DNA from: Triplophysa rosa
Lineage: Eukaryota; Chordata; Actinopteri; Cypriniformes; Nemacheilidae
Direction: 5' to 3'
NCBI RefSeq assembly: GCF_024868665.1
Contig: NC_079904.1
Span: forward strand, 2,200,769-2,264,768
Length of the DNA: 64,000 bases
Both the position numbers and the translations under genes were made by a program. Each line of letters starts with the position of its first letter. Position 1 is the first letter of the stretch. This document shows, in pieces, positions 34,431-56,525 of the stretch. Under the pieces are notes generated by a model. The model did no database searches, had not been told where the DNA came from, and was given only the letters and a program-made list of their open reading frames with translations.

Positions 34431-35540
34431 CAATTCATTAAGACTGCCATGCCTTTCAAAGAGATATTAGTGGTTCAGACAAATTATTTTCTAACATGAG
34501 AGAAAAGCAGATTTAAAAGACTTTCTTGTTCAAAGTAATGTATTTGTCACATAGTAAAACACAGAACGTACACGCTAAGGTCAGTCTTAACTGTTCATTT
34601 GTCAAATAAATAGTATTACAATAAAAAAAGAATCAACGTATAAAGTGCCCATATGGTAGGGATTATTGGCATCCAATTGAAAAATGTATTATTATGACAA
34701 AGTTTTTATTCATTATCAACCCTATCTCGTTGAAAGCAGGTCGAAAAAAAGTGTTTTTCATTATCGCGATAGCCGACAGTGATCAAAGATGGCGACGTCC
34801 GATACTAAAAGTGTGATCATTGAAATCTGGTTATTTATTTATAAAAGTTCAATCGAGGCATGAGATCATCTGTCACGTAAGACTGTTTGTAGGATTGCAA
34901 TGAAGTCTACAGCACATCATCTAGAATCCGGTGGATAGTGGAGCCAGTGGATTTAAAGTTTGAGATGACACACAGCTCGTTTGTTCCTCCCTGTAAGTTT
35001 TCGCAACACTTTTCTGTGACAGACTTAACTTTGTGGGGGTTCAGTTCACACAACACACCTATAAAAAAGTGGTTGTCATCTCTCATTAACGTTGTTTATC
35101 GGTATTTTGGTTAGTGTTATATATATTCAATAATAACATTAAACCAGAATCTATCAATCCAACTTGCACTAAACGCATCAAACGCGATGGTCAAGGTCAG
35201 ACTGTGTGCAGGGCGGGGCCTAAACACGGCAAAAAATAATAGCAAAGGACAGGACTGAAATATTGAGAGCTTATCAAACAGAGAACTATATCGTAGTGCT
35301 AGTCTAGATCATTTAGAAGAAAGAAACGGTTGGAGTTAAAATAAGTTTTCTTTATCCATTGCGGGTGTTCGCCTATAAACCGAGATCATGTTCCCTGACT
35401 AAACCAGTAGCGGATTTTTCTGTCATAACCCAAAATAAACAGTAGTAAAGTAGCCTATATATAATGTACCATAGTATATAATATTTTTTAGTTAGTATCA
35501 TTGTACCTTTAAAAATTAAAATCTCAAGGGTATATTAAAA
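34431..35540. other. Intergenic, no gene seen
   Basis: AT-rich spacer without recognisable repeats or coding signal. Short GC-richer islets are at 34780-34800 (AGATGGCGACGTCCGA) and 35185-35235. Confidence 0.3.
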
Positions 35541-35541
35541 G

Positions 35542-35560
35542 TGGCCTGCAGGGGGCGCAC
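35542..35560 (+). promoter_or_regulatory. CTCF-like motif, plus orientation
   Basis: TGGCCTGCAGGGGGCGCAC differs from the CTCF consensus at only a few positions and keeps the CAGGGGGCGC core. It stands 571 bases upstream of the tfap2b start codon. Confidence 0.55.
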
Positions 35561-36130
35561 TAGACCACTTTTCTTCTTCGCCGCTGAAATATCTATACAA
35601 AGCTCCTAAACCCACTCCCTCGGGTTTGTCTTGAGACCATGTTTGGGTCAAACTATGACAGCGGTCTGATTTAAAACAGCTTTAGTTGTAAAACAGAACA
35701 ATTAATATTTCAGTCAATAAAAGTTAAACTTTAAATAGGCCTATGCTAAAAACAAATAAAAATATGACAATAGGGAAATCATTTATAAAGGGAAATTTAA
35801 CACGATTTGCATAACTTTTTATGATTAATCAGTACAGGTGGTTTTGGTTCGTAGTGTTGCGTTGACTGTGTATTTGTTAAACGTTGACTGCACCAGTTGA
35901 TGGAGCTCAAGATCTCCCCCCGCAGCAACTTCACATGCAACCCAAAGTCGACACACTTAACACTAGACATTCACTGTATCAACGCCTTTACAGCACATAC
36001 ACACACAGAGACAAACGGAGTTAAAGGAATCGCAGATTATTCTATGAGCTTTACGTTTCGAGCGAGTGGGCGAGATAGAGAGAGAGTGAACGAGGGAGAG
36101 AGAGAGTTGGGATCTTCATTCTTCACATGA

Positions 36131-45164
<9,034 letters not shown>

Positions 45165-46760
45165 GTTGGAATTACAACAGGATATCAAGAGAGAAGGGGC
45201 TTCGAACAAAGTCATTGGAGATGTTCAGAGATTCTATAAACTCTAGTTTTATGACATTGCGTTTTACATTCTGGTGTGAAGGTGCAACGTGGAAAACACA
45301 TCGTGGGAAAGCAAAAGGGATAAGAGACTGGAAGACATCTCTGTTGTGACTCGTTCGCCATTTTCATCTCATTCCTGTGAGAATGCTGGAGGAGTGCGTG
45401 TGTGCGTTTTTGTGTATAAAAAGTATGCGATATTACATGATGTTAAACACATGCTGTATCACACAGGCTGACCTTTACACACATGAATCCGATCATTCAT
45501 ATTTTTGAGCTCATCTTTGTGCTGGCCATCAGCATACAGGAGCACAGGGTTGGTTCGGATATTTGATTTAAATACAATTATTGAGCAGTCTTCTTGGGAT
45601 GTTAGTGGTTACGTTTCATACATCATTTACACGTAAAAATACACACAGGTATGTTTTATTAAAAAGTGGCTGTTAAATGATGACTTGTTCCACAGAGATT
45701 ACAAAGAGAGACTAAAAAGAATAGATTTTATTGCATTGTTTAATACATGCAGTATTATAAGCATTAGCCAAAAAAAAACAGTGCAGACCACCATGCTAGT
45801 TAGAAAATTGAGATTTCTTATTACAGATGTTTAATTCAGGCAGAATTGCTTAAACAGATAATCCATCACTCACATTTTTCATTTTAAAGCGTAATAAATT
45901 ACACAGCGTTAATGCTATATATTCTCAATCAGACCATTGAATACAATACAATTTTTACCAGACATTCTGACGTTTTTTTCTAATCAGAGATTTATATTCA
46001 GCATGTTTTCCAGAAGCCTCTCAGAATCAGTTTAACCGAGTGGTCGCATAAAGAAAAAGAAATCAACTGTTGCGCAAATCGAAATCGTTTTGTATTTCTT
46101 CGAAACTGCTGTTTGCGCTGTCATGCTATTCAATTCTGTGAAATATGACGACATTTTCATTAAGTTACCATGATATTTTCTCTGTTGCTTACCCACGTTT
46201 TATTTCTTTTGCACAGACTTAAACCAACAATGATAAAATCATACATTTAAGGACTAAAACGATTATCTTAAATGAAGCTTGCTTTGACCAAATGTCATTG
46301 AAAACAAATAATCCCCGATTTAATGACTTTCTCAGGCTGAATAAAACTGGGATAACGAGTTGACCCCGCGCGCTGGAACACTGCCACGCGCATACCTTCA
46401 CGCGCTCACCTCACCTGCTAGCGCACATTCTACATTCGTGGGCGAGCGCTTGTCAATGAAGCTGGAGTACAGCCTGTCTGTCAAAGTTAATATTTGGTTA
46501 ACTCTGTGTGAGAATGGTTCTTTTATTTATGTTTGTATATATTTATTTATACTTAATTTAATGGACGTTTGTACATAGGAATAGACTGAGTCGTCTGTTT
46601 GTGACTCTCTGTGCGTGGGTGAACGCTTGGTTTAGATAGCATCTTGTATTTTTTGTTTCATAGATACGGTGTTATGTGGTGAAGGGTAGAAGTTGGTTCA
46701 TGTCTGGTGATTTTCATTTACCTCGAATTAAAAATAAATCGTGTTTTATTGTAGATTCTG
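45165..46760 (+). other. tfap2b: Probable tfap2b 3' UTR region
   Basis: AT-rich, without repeats I recognise. AATAAA hexamers occur at 45893-45898, 46340-46345 and 46733-46738. The last is followed within 20 bases by GT-rich sequence and is the most typical, but the true end cannot be chosen from sequence. Confidence 0.4.
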
Positions 46761-47489
46761 CTGTGTGGTTAAGTTTCATGTTTTGTATAGCTGCTGCAAA
46801 GAGGATTATTTAATTCTAGATCACAAAAACGCTCTGAATCTTACAAAAATAATAATGAAAAGGGGGAATGAAAAATCAAACGAGTGCCAAAATCAAACAA
46901 ACATTAAAGTGAAAAGACAATAAACAGTGAATGATTATTTTCACGTAATCCATATGACAATTATTTACTTTATTTTAAAAGAGCGAGTCAAGTATAAAGC
47001 GAAATAGTCCGACTGGGTTTGTTCTGCCCCACGGGCGGTTTCTTCAGCATCCGAATTGTGGAGGAGGATTTTCTTAGCTTTGTTGAGAAAAGTGAAAAGC
47101 TTCTTGCGACCATCTTGTTACTGGTTATTTATTTTGATAACGCAGATTAATCTGGCTGCAGCAGAATCACAAATGTGAAAAATGTCACAAATTGCAGTCG
47201 ATTAAATGTCAAAGCTGTCACATTGATATAAGAACAAGATTATAGGTCTAATATTACAGAGCTAAAAATACATTCAAAGCGTCAGACATTTATTTTATCA
47301 AGGTTGGAGTCAAAGACGGTGGTGGGGGGAATCCTTTCTAAAAGAATGAAAAAAATATTATTAGGCTATTATAAACACAAACTGAACAAAAAGAAATCAA
47401 CAAAACGCGCAAATGAGAAATGGAAACTAGAATTCTCGTTAAAACATAACAAGGAATGCCAAAATTTTATCGAAAATAATCGCTTGGGG
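46761..47489. other. Downstream flank, no gene seen
   Basis: AT-rich with no repeat or coding signal recognised. Confidence 0.3.
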
Positions 47490-47770
47490 CAAGTGTCCGC
47501 GGCCATGGCTGTAAAGTGAACTCATATCCCGGCCGCAGGTCAGACCCCCGCGAGTCCCCGCGCGCATCAGCTCGCGCTGGTGTATTTAATGCGGAGGAGC
47601 GCGTGGCCCGCGGGTTCCGTCGCGTGACTCCTCATGCGTGAAGTATTGTGACCCAGGTGCAGCACCCGCATGTCCGCGAGCGACGTGGATCTCTGCAAGA
47701 TTCAGAGATTTTTCTTCAGCAGAAAAAAGACTAGCCTCGCTCTCACCCACGGGACCTAAAACAACACAAG
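47490..47770. promoter_or_regulatory. CpG-rich block 2.3 kb downstream of tfap2b
   Basis: Dense CpG (CCCCGCGAGTCCCCGCGCGC, GTGGCCCGCGGGTTCCGTCG) in an AT-rich setting. No protein-like frame. Candidate enhancer or promoter of an unannotated transcript. Confidence 0.45.
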
Positions 47771-48229
47771 CCGAGATCTTTCATCTTTCCCTCCAACCAG
47801 GTTCTTATTACCCTCTAAAAAAACATGCCTATACAACAGAAGCCCACAAGACCAAATTATATATAATTGGTGTTTATAGTCAATAATGATTATTGGCTTT
47901 TTTTCAACAAAAGACTATTTTAGTTATTATGAACGAAATAACAAAACGTATTAAATAATAGAAGTTATTATTTAATCATAAACCTCCAGTAGACACCTGA
48001 CATTTTCTACATTTTCCTGGAAGGTGTCCCACATATAAACATCCCTAATAAAACACGATAGGCCTAATTATTTTGATTCTTAAGGCCTTATTGTGGGAAA
48101 AAAAGAGGAAACGAATCAAAACGCAAGCGCATTGACAATTTTCTTTTTTACAAAATTCGTAACATTTTCTGCAGACTTGGGTGTTTCAAACTAAAACCAT
48201 CAGACTCAGACAAAGTCTCATTTCCATCA

Positions 48230-48660
48230 TCATATTTTCGGGTGTGAGAGGACGGCAATCGCTGTCACGCAATCGACTGTAAAAGTGGTTTATCCAGACA
48301 CGAGCCAGGCGCGTAATTCCCGCTCGAGGCTCATGACCGCGGGCAGCGCGAGCCTAACTGATCAACCTGGATATTTCATTATTCATTAATTTACTGTTTA
48401 ACAAATCCCGCTCATTATCGCGTGAGCGGCTGGCAGGATCCAATCGTTTGGTGTCAGGCGTGGAGAATTGGCCCATTTGATCCCGAGCTGTTTTTTCTGC
48501 GTGCATTATTATTATTTTCAACATCCCGAAACGGCTCGAGATCGTCATGAATAATAAGCAGCGCGCGAGCTTGTCAAAGCCCGTTGAGCGTGACAACGCC
48601 CGTGGAAAAGTCGAGGCGTTTTTAATATAACCCCCTCCCGCAGCCCCCACTTCAGTCGCT
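48230..48660. promoter_or_regulatory. CpG-bearing putative enhancer
   Basis: Non-repetitive stretch with TTCATTATTCATTAATTTAC, GGCGCGTAATTCCCGCTCG and GATCGTCATGAATAATAAGC, a mix of homeodomain cores and CpG typical of developmental enhancers. Inferred. Confidence 0.4.
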
Positions 48661-48899
48661 ATTTGGTAAAGACAAAACAACACGGTGATAAGCAAACGGG
48701 AATGTGCGATTACTACGGCAATGACACGCGTCCACGCGGGATGAGAAGGATGTCAAAGTGTTTCATTAAACAGGTTAAAGGTGACAAATCAAATGTCCAC
48801 ATTTACCTTACAAATATCACAGAAACAGCTTCCGGATGTCTTTGGGTTTTTTTTATGACAGAGTGTGAGATTCAAGTGATGTGGACACCGTAGGCCTCC

Positions 48900-49060
48900 T
48901 CAGGCTGCGTTCCAAACGGGATAAATTCACCTTGTAAGGGCACTTAGTAGTGAGAATAATAACGTCCGCCATACTAAAGGATCGTCCAAAAGCCAACTGC
49001 TAAAAAATGGACACTTCAGAATGAAGGATTTCGACCATTCTCTCCCATAATTCTTTGCGT
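48900..49060 (+). repeat. Dispersed GCGTTCCAAACGGGATAA-type repeat
   Basis: Starts CTGCGTTCCAAACGGGATAA and continues to CCCATAATTCTTTGCG, words of an abundant fish repeat. Right boundary uncertain. Confidence 0.4.
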
Positions 49061-51318
49061 TTAAATTGTTAAGTTTTTTATACAGTATATGCATGACATG
49101 TTTAAAATAACCCAGCATTTGTTTTAGTCAAAATAAATAGATGTATAAAGTTAAAACATGTATGCCTATAAAGTAAAAGTAAGAAATGAAGTCAGAGATC
49201 TATTGGCCACGGCGCTACAAATGATAAATAATAACAAAACAAATAAATATAAAAACATACAAAAAATGAACTGCAATTTTACAATTGCCTATCATAGACA
49301 TTGGTTTTTTTGTGGTCTCCTACATTTTTCATCTCTTTATATCTCTTGGAGTTCTTCAGAATGTAACGCAGGGTTGGTGTCTTGGAATATTTTGCAAAAT
49401 GAGCAAAATTTGCTTATAGGCTGCATGACCTTTAACAGGTCAAATTTAAGTTTTGTCATTTTTCTCTCTGACTACAGTGTTCATGTGATAAAGGAATGGC
49501 AACATTAAAAAAACACGTTGATATTTTCAGTGAACTTTCTCTGATGGGCTTTACATTAGTTACACACCCAAATCCTACACTAACAACTGCACCATCAATC
49601 AAAAAACCTCTCTCTCTCTCTCTCTCTCTCTCTCATGCACTTTGCTCTCATCTATAGATTGCACACAATAGGGGAAGATCTTTTACAGTGTCTGGTTAAT
49701 CATTGTTCTCTTTCATTAACTGAGCATGATGGCTTTAATGGCTGTAGCACACAGTGTGCATTACTTCAGTTCGATTTAATGGTCCATTGAATCAAAACTT
49801 TATCAGACCTCTTTATTCAAACCTGCGCTCACCTCAGCCCAGTTTCTCTCTGCAGTCAAGTTTGTGAGCAAGAAGATCAAGCTGTTCATGTTTATTTTTT
49901 GTGGAATCGTCACAAAATATATATTTTTTTATTCAGGTATAGCTAAAAATATCATACACGCACAGACTCATAAAACCAATGCTTGCCATGGCAGGACTGG
50001 TTTTATTTGATGTGTGTTTGTGGTTTTGCCTCATTTGGTTTGTGCGAGTAAATGATTGATTACATTTGGCTTTGATGTCTCAAACACACATTCACACTCA
50101 TAAAAAAGTACAGTCTTTTTTCCACCTCAAAATGTTTACCATCCTATTCTACATCTTTTATAACACACAACCCAACAAAAGCTTCATTGTACAATTTCAG
50201 AAAGTTTTCAACAACGCTACTCATAGAACTAAATCCAGATTTGAAATAAAAAAATGTTTTCAATTTTTTTTACTAAGTAATACAGATACTCAATATATCA
50301 TCAATGATTCAAACATTTAGCAATTAGAGATGGATTCAGGTTTGGAATAACATGATATTTTTCAAGTGAACTAGTTCCTTATGGTTTTGTTACCCAGAAA
50401 TGGAGAGCGAAAATTAAAGACCCTTAAAGAAATCGGACGTCATCGTCCACTCACCTGTGTTTCAGGTCTGTTTGTTTCTCATCAGATCTGAAGTACTTCA
50501 TTTCCCATAATGCATCACTAGACTTTCTCCATGCCTTAAACACACTCATGTGTGTGTGTGTGTGTGTGTGTTATATTGTGTGTGAGTGCCTCCAGGACTT
50601 ACTAGCTAATGCATTGGTGATCTCTCTCTCTATAATGTCCCACACACTGTTGTGTTTTCGCTCTGGATTTAATGGGCTCTGTGGGTGGTAGTGGGGGGAC
50701 TAAAACAAGCCTTGGCTATACTTTTTGAAGAAGTAAAATATTATGGTGATCGTGCGATGAGCTATATTGTGTTTGTCTGGGACACTCTGTTGAACATACA
50801 TTTACAATTATAAACTATGATGAGATTAGCAGACCTCTCTCTCTCTTTAACACTCTCACACACTCTCTCTACCTCTCTTTCGCTTTCTTTTGGCTTTACT
50901 GATGTGACCTTGTATGCTGACTAAATCCATGCCCTTGGCAACTGTTATTTACACATGAATGAACACGAACACGAACACACGCACACGCACGCACGCACGG
51001 CACTTTTAGAACTCTGGCAGGTTGAATATAGGTTAGACTTTTATGTGTCAATGAAATGGATTTGACACACATGCTATAGTGATCAGTATGTATTGCATGT
51101 TAACATTTAATCTGCATAGCTCATGGAACATGAGTTTTGTGTTTATTTCGCTAGCAACAACAAAACTGTTTCCAAAAGTTACAGCAGCTATCTGTTGTCT
51201 ATTTAGGAACACAATAAAAAATATTCATAAGCTTACGTCCTTATGTAATTGAAAGAAAATATCTATCTGTCTGTCTGTCTATCTATCCCAATATGGGTAT
51301 TTGATGAATAAATCGTAC
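49061..51318. other. Downstream gene desert, no gene seen
   Basis: AT-rich with a (TC)n tract at 49608-49634, a (TG)n tract at 50549-50571, a CACG/GCAC tract near 50960-51000 and a GTCT/ATCT tetranucleotide run at 51260-51287. Confidence 0.4.
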
Positions 51319-51566
51319 GTGACAAAGCAAAATTTTGAAAAGTGAATATGAATATTTATCATATAAAATAGAATAAGAGAGATTTATCTTCATTGTCAGT
51401 TTTTTTTATTTAACCATCACACCATAGGACAAATTTGCATATAGTTGACAAATAAATCGCAAATACATAAATCTCTCTTTTGCTATTTTATATTATAAAT
51501 ACTGTATTAATCATATAAAAATAATATATTAATAACAGTATTTTTTCAAGATTGTTGCTTTGTCAC
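51319..51566. mobile_element. Palindromic MITE with GTGACAAAGCAA ends
   Basis: GTGACAAAGCAA at the left and TTGCTTTGTCAC at the right are perfect 12-base inverted repeats. Inner segments ATAAAATAGAATAAGAGAGA and CTCTCTTTTGCTATTTTAT are inverted as well. 248 bases, non-coding. Confidence 0.75.
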
Positions 51567-52649
51567 AGCATAGGGCACATGTACGGTATATTTGTCAACT
51601 ATCCACAGATAACTTTCTATGTGGGTGTAAGTTTTTGACAAATGTTTAAAAATGCTGTTTCATAAAACTAAAAACTAAACATTTAATCCTCCCTTTTGGA
51701 AAGCTAAAAGTCATGAAAATTGTGCTTTTCTCAAAATCTAATAATGTCAACTAGTTTGTGTGAGGATTCAGAGCAATAAACTTATGAAATGTACTTATAA
51801 TTAGTAAACATCTTTATCCTATAAAAAAACATTGTATTTATTTACAAATATAACTTGAGGGTGTGTGATATATTTATAGACAGGGGAATTGTGAGATATT
51901 TGGTAAGGACATGAGAACATCACTCTATTGTAATGTGTGTGTGTGTGTGTTTGGTTATCAGCAGTGCTGATGTCCAGCAGATGTATATCTTTGGCGACGG
52001 CGGTACCGAACACTGATTGGTTGAGACAATGTTTCACGGGACGAGACGCTGATGAGTGTGGACATCATGTATGTGTGTATGTGTGTAAGTGTTTGAGAGA
52101 AACTCTGTCTCCTTCGCCGTGTGTGTGAGATGAGGATATCTTGTGAAAGGCCCATCTGCCCTGGTGTCTGCCCACCAGTCATACTGCCATCGCAGGCACT
52201 GTAGCGGACGCCTAAACTCTCTCTGACAAGGACCCCTAGAGTGCAGAATGCCACCCATAAACAACACTGGCACTGCTCTCGCATATGACAGCCCCTGTGT
52301 GTGTGAGAGAGAGAATCTTTAAATCTCAGATTCACGGTGCCTTTTTATGTCTTTGCTTCAGTTTCATATTTTTATATAAATATTATTTATTGACAAAATA
52401 AAGCATTTGTGGCAATACTTATAAGGTTGTATTTGTTATCATCGGTATTGGCTAACATGGACTAATACTGAGCAATGCATGAGCATTTATTAATGCCAAT
52501 ACAATTGTTAATTTTAGTTAATGTTATAACTAATAATAACTTTTTGATTTTTAATCGCTGAAATGAATATGAACTAAAATTAATAAATGCTGTACAAGTA
52601 TTGTTCATATTGGATTAACCTGCATTGCATTTACAAATATTACCAAATT
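51567..52649. other. No gene seen
   Basis: 51960-52290 is of higher complexity (CCAGCAGATGTATATC, GGCCCATCTGCCCTGG) and bounded by GT runs, but its open frames on both strands do not resemble proteins I know. The remainder is AT-rich. Confidence 0.3.
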
Positions 52650-52806
52650 TACGTTCACATTTATGAATTTGGCAGACGCTCTGGAAAGGGATTTACATTG
52701 CATTGTACTAAACATTTGTTTCTGACTATGTGCAATCCCCTGGGATCGAACCCATGACATTGGCGTTGCTAACGCCATGCTCTATCCACTGAGCCAGGAA
52801 AGCTAC
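52650..52806 (-). repeat. tRNA-derived SINE, best-preserved copy
   Basis: The minus strand reads an A box TGGCTCAGTGGATAG (52782-52796) and a B box GGTTCGATCCC (52742-52752), then a tail with CTGCCAAATTCATAAATGT. The cloverleaf is incomplete, so this is a SINE and not a functional tRNA gene. Confidence 0.85.
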
Positions 52807-54899
52807 AAATAAAATCTTATTGTAATGTGTTTGCATTTGTTAATGTTATAAGACAATATATGATACGCAATAAACATATACACATTAGCACTTCACATCT
52901 ACAATAATACAAGGCAAAATATACATCAGAAAATATTATCAAATCAGCTTATTTAAGATTGTTTTCACAATAGTTCAAATTAATGGACCACCTTTTGTAT
53001 ACCTGCAGGAGACCAGCATATATTTTCTGAAACTATCTAAGTAATATGGACAATACCAGGCTCTGCTAACAGAAACTAATTCTTATCCGATTACTAAACA
53101 CAATTATTTAATGAAAACTGATCTCTTTTATAATATTGCCTATATAAGATTGCTTTATTTCTCGCATAACGATATTTCACCAAGGTACCCAAGGCCATGG
53201 GTTACAGATATTTTAAGCACACTGCTTACCTGTGCTCAAATCACTATAATACACATTACGATGGTGTAACTTATTGCTTTATTTCTCACATGTATCAGAA
53301 TGTGAGTGCTCACTGAGTTGGAATCCCTTGTTTGTGTGCGATTTGCACATTCAGGTCACTCTCTGTCAGTCTCTGTCTGAACTTTGATTGACAGCTGCAG
53401 TTATGTTCCCCGGGGGCAGCTTACTTGCTCCTACATGCATCTCTCTCTCTCTCTCTGTGTCCATCCTTTCCTCATTTTGTGATTTTGTGAGCGCATGCGT
53501 TCAGTGTCGGTGATTGATATGTTCCTGCATTTAAAACAATCAGCTGCTTGACTTCTGCTATAATAAAACATGCTTAAACATTTCAGAGCCCCGCTGGGGA
53601 GACTCGCCAACATGATTAAGAACTCACAGAAGGGACTTAAATACAAGATAATTATGTTGGAATATCACATCCAATCAAAGTTTGCTCAGCAAATGAACAA
53701 GAACCCAGCAATGTCTGTTTTACAGCTCAAATTTGTTTTAATGACATTTAAAATAGGGTCAGATTTTTTTGTTTACGTAAAAAAGCTTAAAAATATAACA
53801 CAAATGAATACGTAAAAATATATATAAATATATTTGAAATATATATAAAAATGTTTTTTTATTGAAAAAGATTATTTATTATTTTCACTCTTAAAAAAGG
53901 TAAAAAAGGTATTACAGTGCACCTCACATAACTTTGATTGTGTGGTAATGTCATTTTTAAAGTTTATACGTGAAGACTTTTAATTTCAGTTGTCAATATT
54001 GTTGCCAATTTGTAGAAGTTACGACGCTGTTTTTTTCATAAACATTAGTTTGATTTGATGGGAAGAGTTTGCGCTATACTAAAATTACCATAATCGTAGT
54101 TGTTTTATGAAGTCATATCATGAAGTTAAGTTTTCACCCTTATTCTGACCTTGAGAATAAAGGTGGATTGCTGTGTTACTTCTACTTAAACAACCTCTTT
54201 AAAGAAGTCGTGAGTAACAATGCTTTGAAATGAGTGTGCCATTAACAGCCTTTTTGCAAACTGCATCACAGACAGATGACAAATTCACAAAACAGTGAAG
54301 AATTGTGTTTAGAAAAGTACAGTATGTTTGCCCTAGATACTCCTTTGACTCAAAAGAACATTTGATTTCTTACATGACTCTCAAAAATATCATTTCAAAG
54401 CAAACCTACATCCTGTATTTGTACATTATCAACAAGTCATGCATCAGTCTGATGTGTATCAGTAAGACGCTTTCTGTAACTGTGACTGATCAGACCTGCT
54501 GATATCAGTCCACTGAATAACACAATCTGTCAGATAAGCAAGATTAACACACGCGCACGCGCACGCGCATACACACACGTGCTTCTGTGTTTGGCGCATG
54601 AAACCAGTGTCTTCATGCATAAAGCAACAAACACAGTAGACAATGTAATTAGGTGAGGACAAACTCTCTCTTAAACTCTAAAACTATATGTCACTTGTCT
54701 CATTGTATATATATATATTTAAGCGTTGTTATTGGATAGAGCAGTGTGGATGATCTGGGACACTGCAGGTTGCATACTGGCTCAAGTATATGCAACCCGC
54801 CCACACGTCTATGGTTCAATGTGCTTTTATTGTAAATCAATCGTTTTATCATAAATGAATATAAGTCTGATCACTTAGAAAGTGAACACCAACAATACT
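52807..54899. other. No gene seen
   Basis: AT-rich gene desert. Small (CT)n and (GC)(AC) runs at 53440-53457 and 54550-54580. Confidence 0.3.
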
Positions 54900-55390
54900 A
54901 CAGTATAAAGGTTTGAGCAATATAACAGTGACGCCCGCCCTAGCAAACATCACTAACAAGTGTGCATAAATGTGAGCGCACGAGTGTGCAGCGCGTGTGT
55001 CTAATGTCTTAATAAGAGCCCGGTCACGCTTCTCTCTGTTCTCTGTGATGTGTAATTGTCTCGGTCTGCTCAGGGTGAGAGTCCGATCCCAATCCCGAGC
55101 GTTACAAGGGGCCACAGTCAATTCTGCCGTTAAATCCGTTAAGAGCCGAAAATTAATTACCTAACCAGAGCAGGAACGATTCCAAAAGAAAGAAGAGACG
55201 CAGAGACAGTCGACAGAAGGAGGTGAAGCAACGCTACGAGTCACCAGACTTCACGTTAAGCTTGACTGACTAATTATTGCTTATAATTTGCGTTTGGATT
55301 AATTAACTAATTAGCCGGGAATGTCTGAAGGCGTCGCGCAGTCTGTGCATGTCAGGCTGAAGACTTTAATTATTGTGATATTTTTAATTA
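54900..55390. promoter_or_regulatory. Homeobox-site-rich putative enhancer
   Basis: Repeat-free block with many TAATTA cores (AAAATTAATTACCTAACC, GGATTAATTAACTAATTAGC, TTTAATTAGAATC) and CpG-bearing parts. It resembles conserved developmental enhancers. Inferred from motif density only. Confidence 0.4.
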
Positions 55391-56319
55391 GAATCTGCAG
55401 CTGAGTGAGACACACACACACACACACACACGTGTGTGCAACTGTGTACGTATGGACACACACACAAATGTATACAATAACACACAAACAGTTAACACAC
55501 ACATATACACCATTACCGAGGGGTGTAAACAATAAACAAAAAAGTTTGGATGCAATACACAATATGGGTTCAAGATACTTTAGTATCACAATATTTTTTT
55601 TACAAAATGAAACTTTTGAAAATATTTATTTCCAAACATTAACAATTTTCAATAGCATTTTTGTCTTGTTGTAAATACAAACTTTTAAAATGAACAACAC
55701 TTAAGGTTTATTTGAACCTTCTGAGTATACATTTACACAAATGGATTTGATCTGTCAATGAAAAACAAAACTGAATTTGAACATAAAATTAAAAGCAAGA
55801 AAGGAAATAAATAAAACCACAAAATAAAAAAATAAAACATATATGTTGATGCAGGTCACATGTCGGTAGCTCAACCAATGGGATTAAACTGACGTCATTT
55901 TGTAAAAGAAACCTCTACAATACATATTGTACACATATCGTGATACACCATTACTGAACGTCAATGTGAAAATACACACTACTCTCTGATACTTATAATA
56001 ATTGCATCATCATATCATGTATCTTGGAGCTCTCCTATCATGATACTACTGCATGTATATAAAGAGAGAGAGAGGGGGTGTTGTTTTGTTGTTTTCCATC
56101 ATCCAGAACGACCCTGATCATTTAGCACAGTGCAGGTATGATGCTGATAGCTGCAGATAATGAACACGCTGATGCCGGGTTAAAATCGGACACCGCAAAA
56201 CATCTCCAGCATCCTTCTCTCTCTCTCTCTCTCTCTGAAAGGAGAGAAATGTGCATCGTCGACAGGATCCTGCAATGCATCTGACTATTTTCCATCACAA
56301 GGGGCCAAGTTTAGTAAAC

Positions 56320-56525
56320 AGGCAAGACTAATGAGACACTTTGAGCTGCAGAGCGAAGCTTCAGCCCGAGGCCCGAGAGCCCGCTCGCACCTGATGGAGC
56401 TGGAAGACATCAAAGCAGAGGATTACAGCAGTGCCAGGGGCCACATTCACAGACTTATTATACGCCTCGTTCCTAATCCGGTTATCTGCAGAATATGGCT
56501 GTGTTTAGGAGGCCTTGGCCCTCAC
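56320..56525. promoter_or_regulatory. Putative regulatory block with AP-2-type site
   Basis: Balanced-composition stretch containing GCCCGAGGC at 56364-56372, which fits the AP-2 consensus, and TAATCCGGTTATC. It could also be read as an open frame of 107 codons, but that frame runs into a CA repeat and resembles no protein I know. Confidence 0.35.

Noticed and set aside
49158..49508. 116-codon frame
   Set aside because: AT-rich desert sequence, no recognisable motif.
52740..52800. tRNA gene on the minus strand
   Set aside because: A and B boxes are present, but the acceptor stem is not complementary and a SINE tail follows.
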